A DNA stretch of 7,319 bases from JBBQDZ01 sp038320185 (GTDB lineage Bacteria; Actinomycetota; Thermoleophilia; Gaiellales; Gaiellaceae). Positions within the stretch are counted from its first letter, which is position 1. Each line of letters begins with the position of its first letter. This document shows, piece after piece, positions 6,057 to 7,319 of the stretch. The stretch is from contig JBBQDZ010000120.1 of the NCBI GenBank assembly GCA_038320185.1, positions 1 to 7,319 of the forward strand. The letters are read 5' to 3'. The notes below the pieces were generated by a model. It did not search any database and had not been told where the DNA came from. It was given only the letters and a program-made list of their open reading frames with translations. Position numbers and translations under genes: made by a program.

Positions 6057-6625
6057 CCCTGGCCTGCGCGACGCGGGCCGAGGCTGCCGTGGGGCGGCGG
6101 GCCGGCCTTCCGATCGCGGTCATCGGCCTCGGGGGCGTCAACGGCCTCCCGCAAGAGCCGGTCGTGTCGTACGGGCTCGCGGGAGCGCTCGACGGGCTGA
6201 CGACGGCGACGGTAATCGATGCCGTGCGGGTCGTCGACGAGGAGGGGGAGACGCTGTGGGAGGGCGAAGGGCTAGGAGTGCCCGGCGCCCTCCGCGGCAC
6301 CATCCTGGGCACCGACCGCGTCATCGACGAGCCCGCCGAGCGTGCACGGCTGTACGAGCGCACGGGAGCCGACGCCGTCGATCTGGAGAGCGGCGTGCTC
6401 GCGCGCACCGGCCAGATGCGCGGCGTCCTGCGAGTCGTGAGCGACACGCCGAAGCGCCGGCTGCACGGCATTTGCGCCGCCGTCTCGCCTGAGGGTCGCT
6501 ACGACTGGGGCGGTATGACGAAGGCGTTCCTGCGCTCGCCGCGAGGCTTCGCCGAGGCGGCGGCAGACGGCAAGCGGGCCCTCGACGCGCTCGGCGCCGC
6601 AACGGCACGGTGGGTGGGGCGATGA
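6053..6625 (+). CDS. hpnG: HpnG, adenosylhopane nucleosidase/phosphorylase
   Basis: HpnG removes adenine from adenosylhopane made by HpnH, leading to ribosylhopane; hpnG mutants of other bacteria accumulate adenosylhopane. The 190-residue protein fits the purine nucleoside phosphorylase/MTA-SAH nucleosidase superfamily: VVSYGLAGALDG (residues 37-48) corresponds to the GxAGG segment, GADAVDLES (105-113) to the substrate-binding 'VDMES' loop with Glu112, and RVVSDTP (127-133) to the strand bearing the catalytic Asp131. The usual Met of the VDMES loop is Leu here. It is at the short end for the family, mainly through a compact N-terminus. The frame is open upstream of 6053 but GTG 6053 overlaps the hpnH stop as GTGA, matches the junction pattern of the operon, and gives a sensible start (MTLACATRAEAAV). 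Similarity to known members is looser than for the other genes, so the neighbours add weight. Confidence 0.87.
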   Translation: MTLACATRAEAAVGRRAGLPIAVIGLGGVNGLPQEPVVSYGLAGALDGLTTATVIDAVRVVDEEGETLWEGEGLGVPGALRGTILGTDRVIDEPAERARLYERTGADAVDLESGVLARTGQMRGVLRVVSDTPKRRLHGICAAVSPEGRYDWGGMTKAFLRSPRGFAEAAADGKRALDALGAATARWVGR

Positions 6626-7319
6626 CCGGCACGGTGCTCCTGGCGGCGCCGAGGTCGTTCTGCGCTGGCGTCGACCGGGCGATCGAGATCGTCGAGCGGC
6701 TGCTCGCCGAGCACGGGCCGCCGATCTACGTCCGCCACCACATCGTTCACAACGACCACGTCGTCCACCGGCTCGAGCGTCTCGGTGCGGTCTTTGTCGA
6801 CTCCGAGGACGACGTTCCCGCCGGCGAGATCTGCGTCCTTTCCGCCCACGGCGTGGCGCCCGCCGTCCGCGACGCCTGCGAGCGCCGCGGCCTGCGCGTC
6901 GTAGACGCCGTCTGCCCGCTGGTCTCGAAGGTCCATGCCGAGGCGCGGCGCTACGCCGACGCCGGGCACGTCGTCGCGCTCATCGGTCACGCCGATCACG
7001 TCGAGGTGATCGGAACGCGCGGCGAGCGGCCGGAGTCGATCGTCGTCGTCGAGTCGCCCGAAGACGCGGAGCAGCTCGAGACGGACGGGAGGCCGATCGC
7101 TGTGATCAGCCAGACGACGCTGTCGCTCGACGACGTCGCCTCGACCGTCGTCGCGCTCGAGCGGCGTTTCGGAGGGCTGCGACGGCCCGCGGCGGACGAC
7201 ATCTGCTACGCGACGCAGAACCGTCAGGACGCGGTCAAGGAGCTCGCGAAGCGAGCGACGCTGATCCTCGTGATCGGCTCGCCGACGAGCTCGAACGCCC
7301 AGCGGCTCGTGGAGGTCGC
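6622..7319 (+). CDS. ispH: IspH, 4-hydroxy-3-methylbut-2-enyl diphosphate reductase (3' truncated)
   Basis: IspH is the last enzyme of the MEP pathway and reduces HMBPP to IPP and DMAPP using an iron-sulfur cluster. The 232 codons present cover about three quarters of the usual 300-330. All three cluster cysteines are seen: Cys14 (APRSFCAGVDRAI), Cys98 (DAVCPLVSKVH) and Cys195 (DICYATQNRQDAV). Other family residues are IVHN, LSAHGVAP, IGHADHVEVIGT with the proton-donor Glu, SQTTLS, and GSPTSSNAQRL, whose Ser-x-Asn motif binds diphosphate. The ATG at 6622 overlaps the hpnG stop as ATGA. Its place in the operon ties C5-unit supply to hopanoid synthesis. The 'RSFCAGV' form, in place of the common 'RGFCAGV/RGYCAGV', suggests a particular subtype and possibly a second, housekeeping copy elsewhere in the genome; that is an inference. 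Confidence 0.95.
   Translation, partial: MTGTVLLAAPRSFCAGVDRAIEIVERLLAEHGPPIYVRHHIVHNDHVVHRLERLGAVFVDSEDDVPAGEICVLSAHGVAPAVRDACERRGLRVVDAVCPLVSKVHAEARRYADAGHVVALIGHADHVEVIGTRGERPESIVVVESPEDAEQLETDGRPIAVISQTTLSLDDVASTVVALERRFGGLRRPAADDICYATQNRQDAVKELAKRATLILVIGSPTSSNAQRLVEV

Noticed and set aside
1..7319. CRISPR arrays, tRNA or rRNA genes, insertion sequences and phage attachment sites.
   Set aside because: No repeat-spacer pattern, cloverleaf, transposase or long direct or inverted repeats were seen; the window is almost fully filled by the operon.

Overview
The window is a high-GC (roughly 70% by eye), GTG-start-rich stretch that reads as one hopanoid-biosynthesis operon on the + strand. 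Base composition, several GTG starts, tight gene packing and protein flavour suggest an actinobacterium, perhaps a deep-branching soil lineage such as Thermoleophilia. That placement is an inference; nothing in the window fixes the taxon.

Layout. Positions 1-137 hold the last 44 codons of a bacterial sugar transferase (polyprenyl-phosphate glycosylphosphotransferase type), a different functional unit. Positions 138-372 are non-coding or leader DNA with two perfect 7-bp hairpins and a possible promoter next to the hpnC start. From there seven genes run head to tail: hpnC (373-1179), hpnD (1176-2000), hpnE (1997-3271), shc/hpnF (3268-5055), hpnH (5052-6056), hpnG (6053-6625) and ispH (6622 to the window end, 3' truncated). 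All six gene junctions are the same kind of 4-base stop/start overlap (GTGA or ATGA), so the genes are very probably co-transcribed and translationally coupled.

How the genes work together. IspH supplies IPP/DMAPP from the MEP pathway. Farnesyl diphosphate is made elsewhere, since no prenyl-diphosphate synthase is present here. HpnD joins two FPP to presqualene diphosphate, HpnC converts this to hydroxysqualene and HpnE reduces it to squalene. Shc cyclises squalene to hopene (diploptene/diplopterol). HpnH adds a 5'-deoxyadenosyl radical to give adenosylhopane, and HpnG removes adenine to start the C35 bacteriohopanepolyol side chain. The window therefore encodes the route from C5 unit supply to side-chain extended hopanoid, apart from FPP synthesis and later side-chain steps.

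The pathway itself is known. The points most worth a second look are in the cyclase: it lacks about 24 residues where the Alicyclobacillus enzyme has its membrane-dipping helix, with a short arginine-rich stretch in their place, and it carries substitutions in the water network that ends cyclisation (including Glu45 to Gln). Other points are the unbroken series of 4-base overlaps, a likely mis-callable hpnC start, and an IspH of the 'RSFCAGV' type inside the operon.
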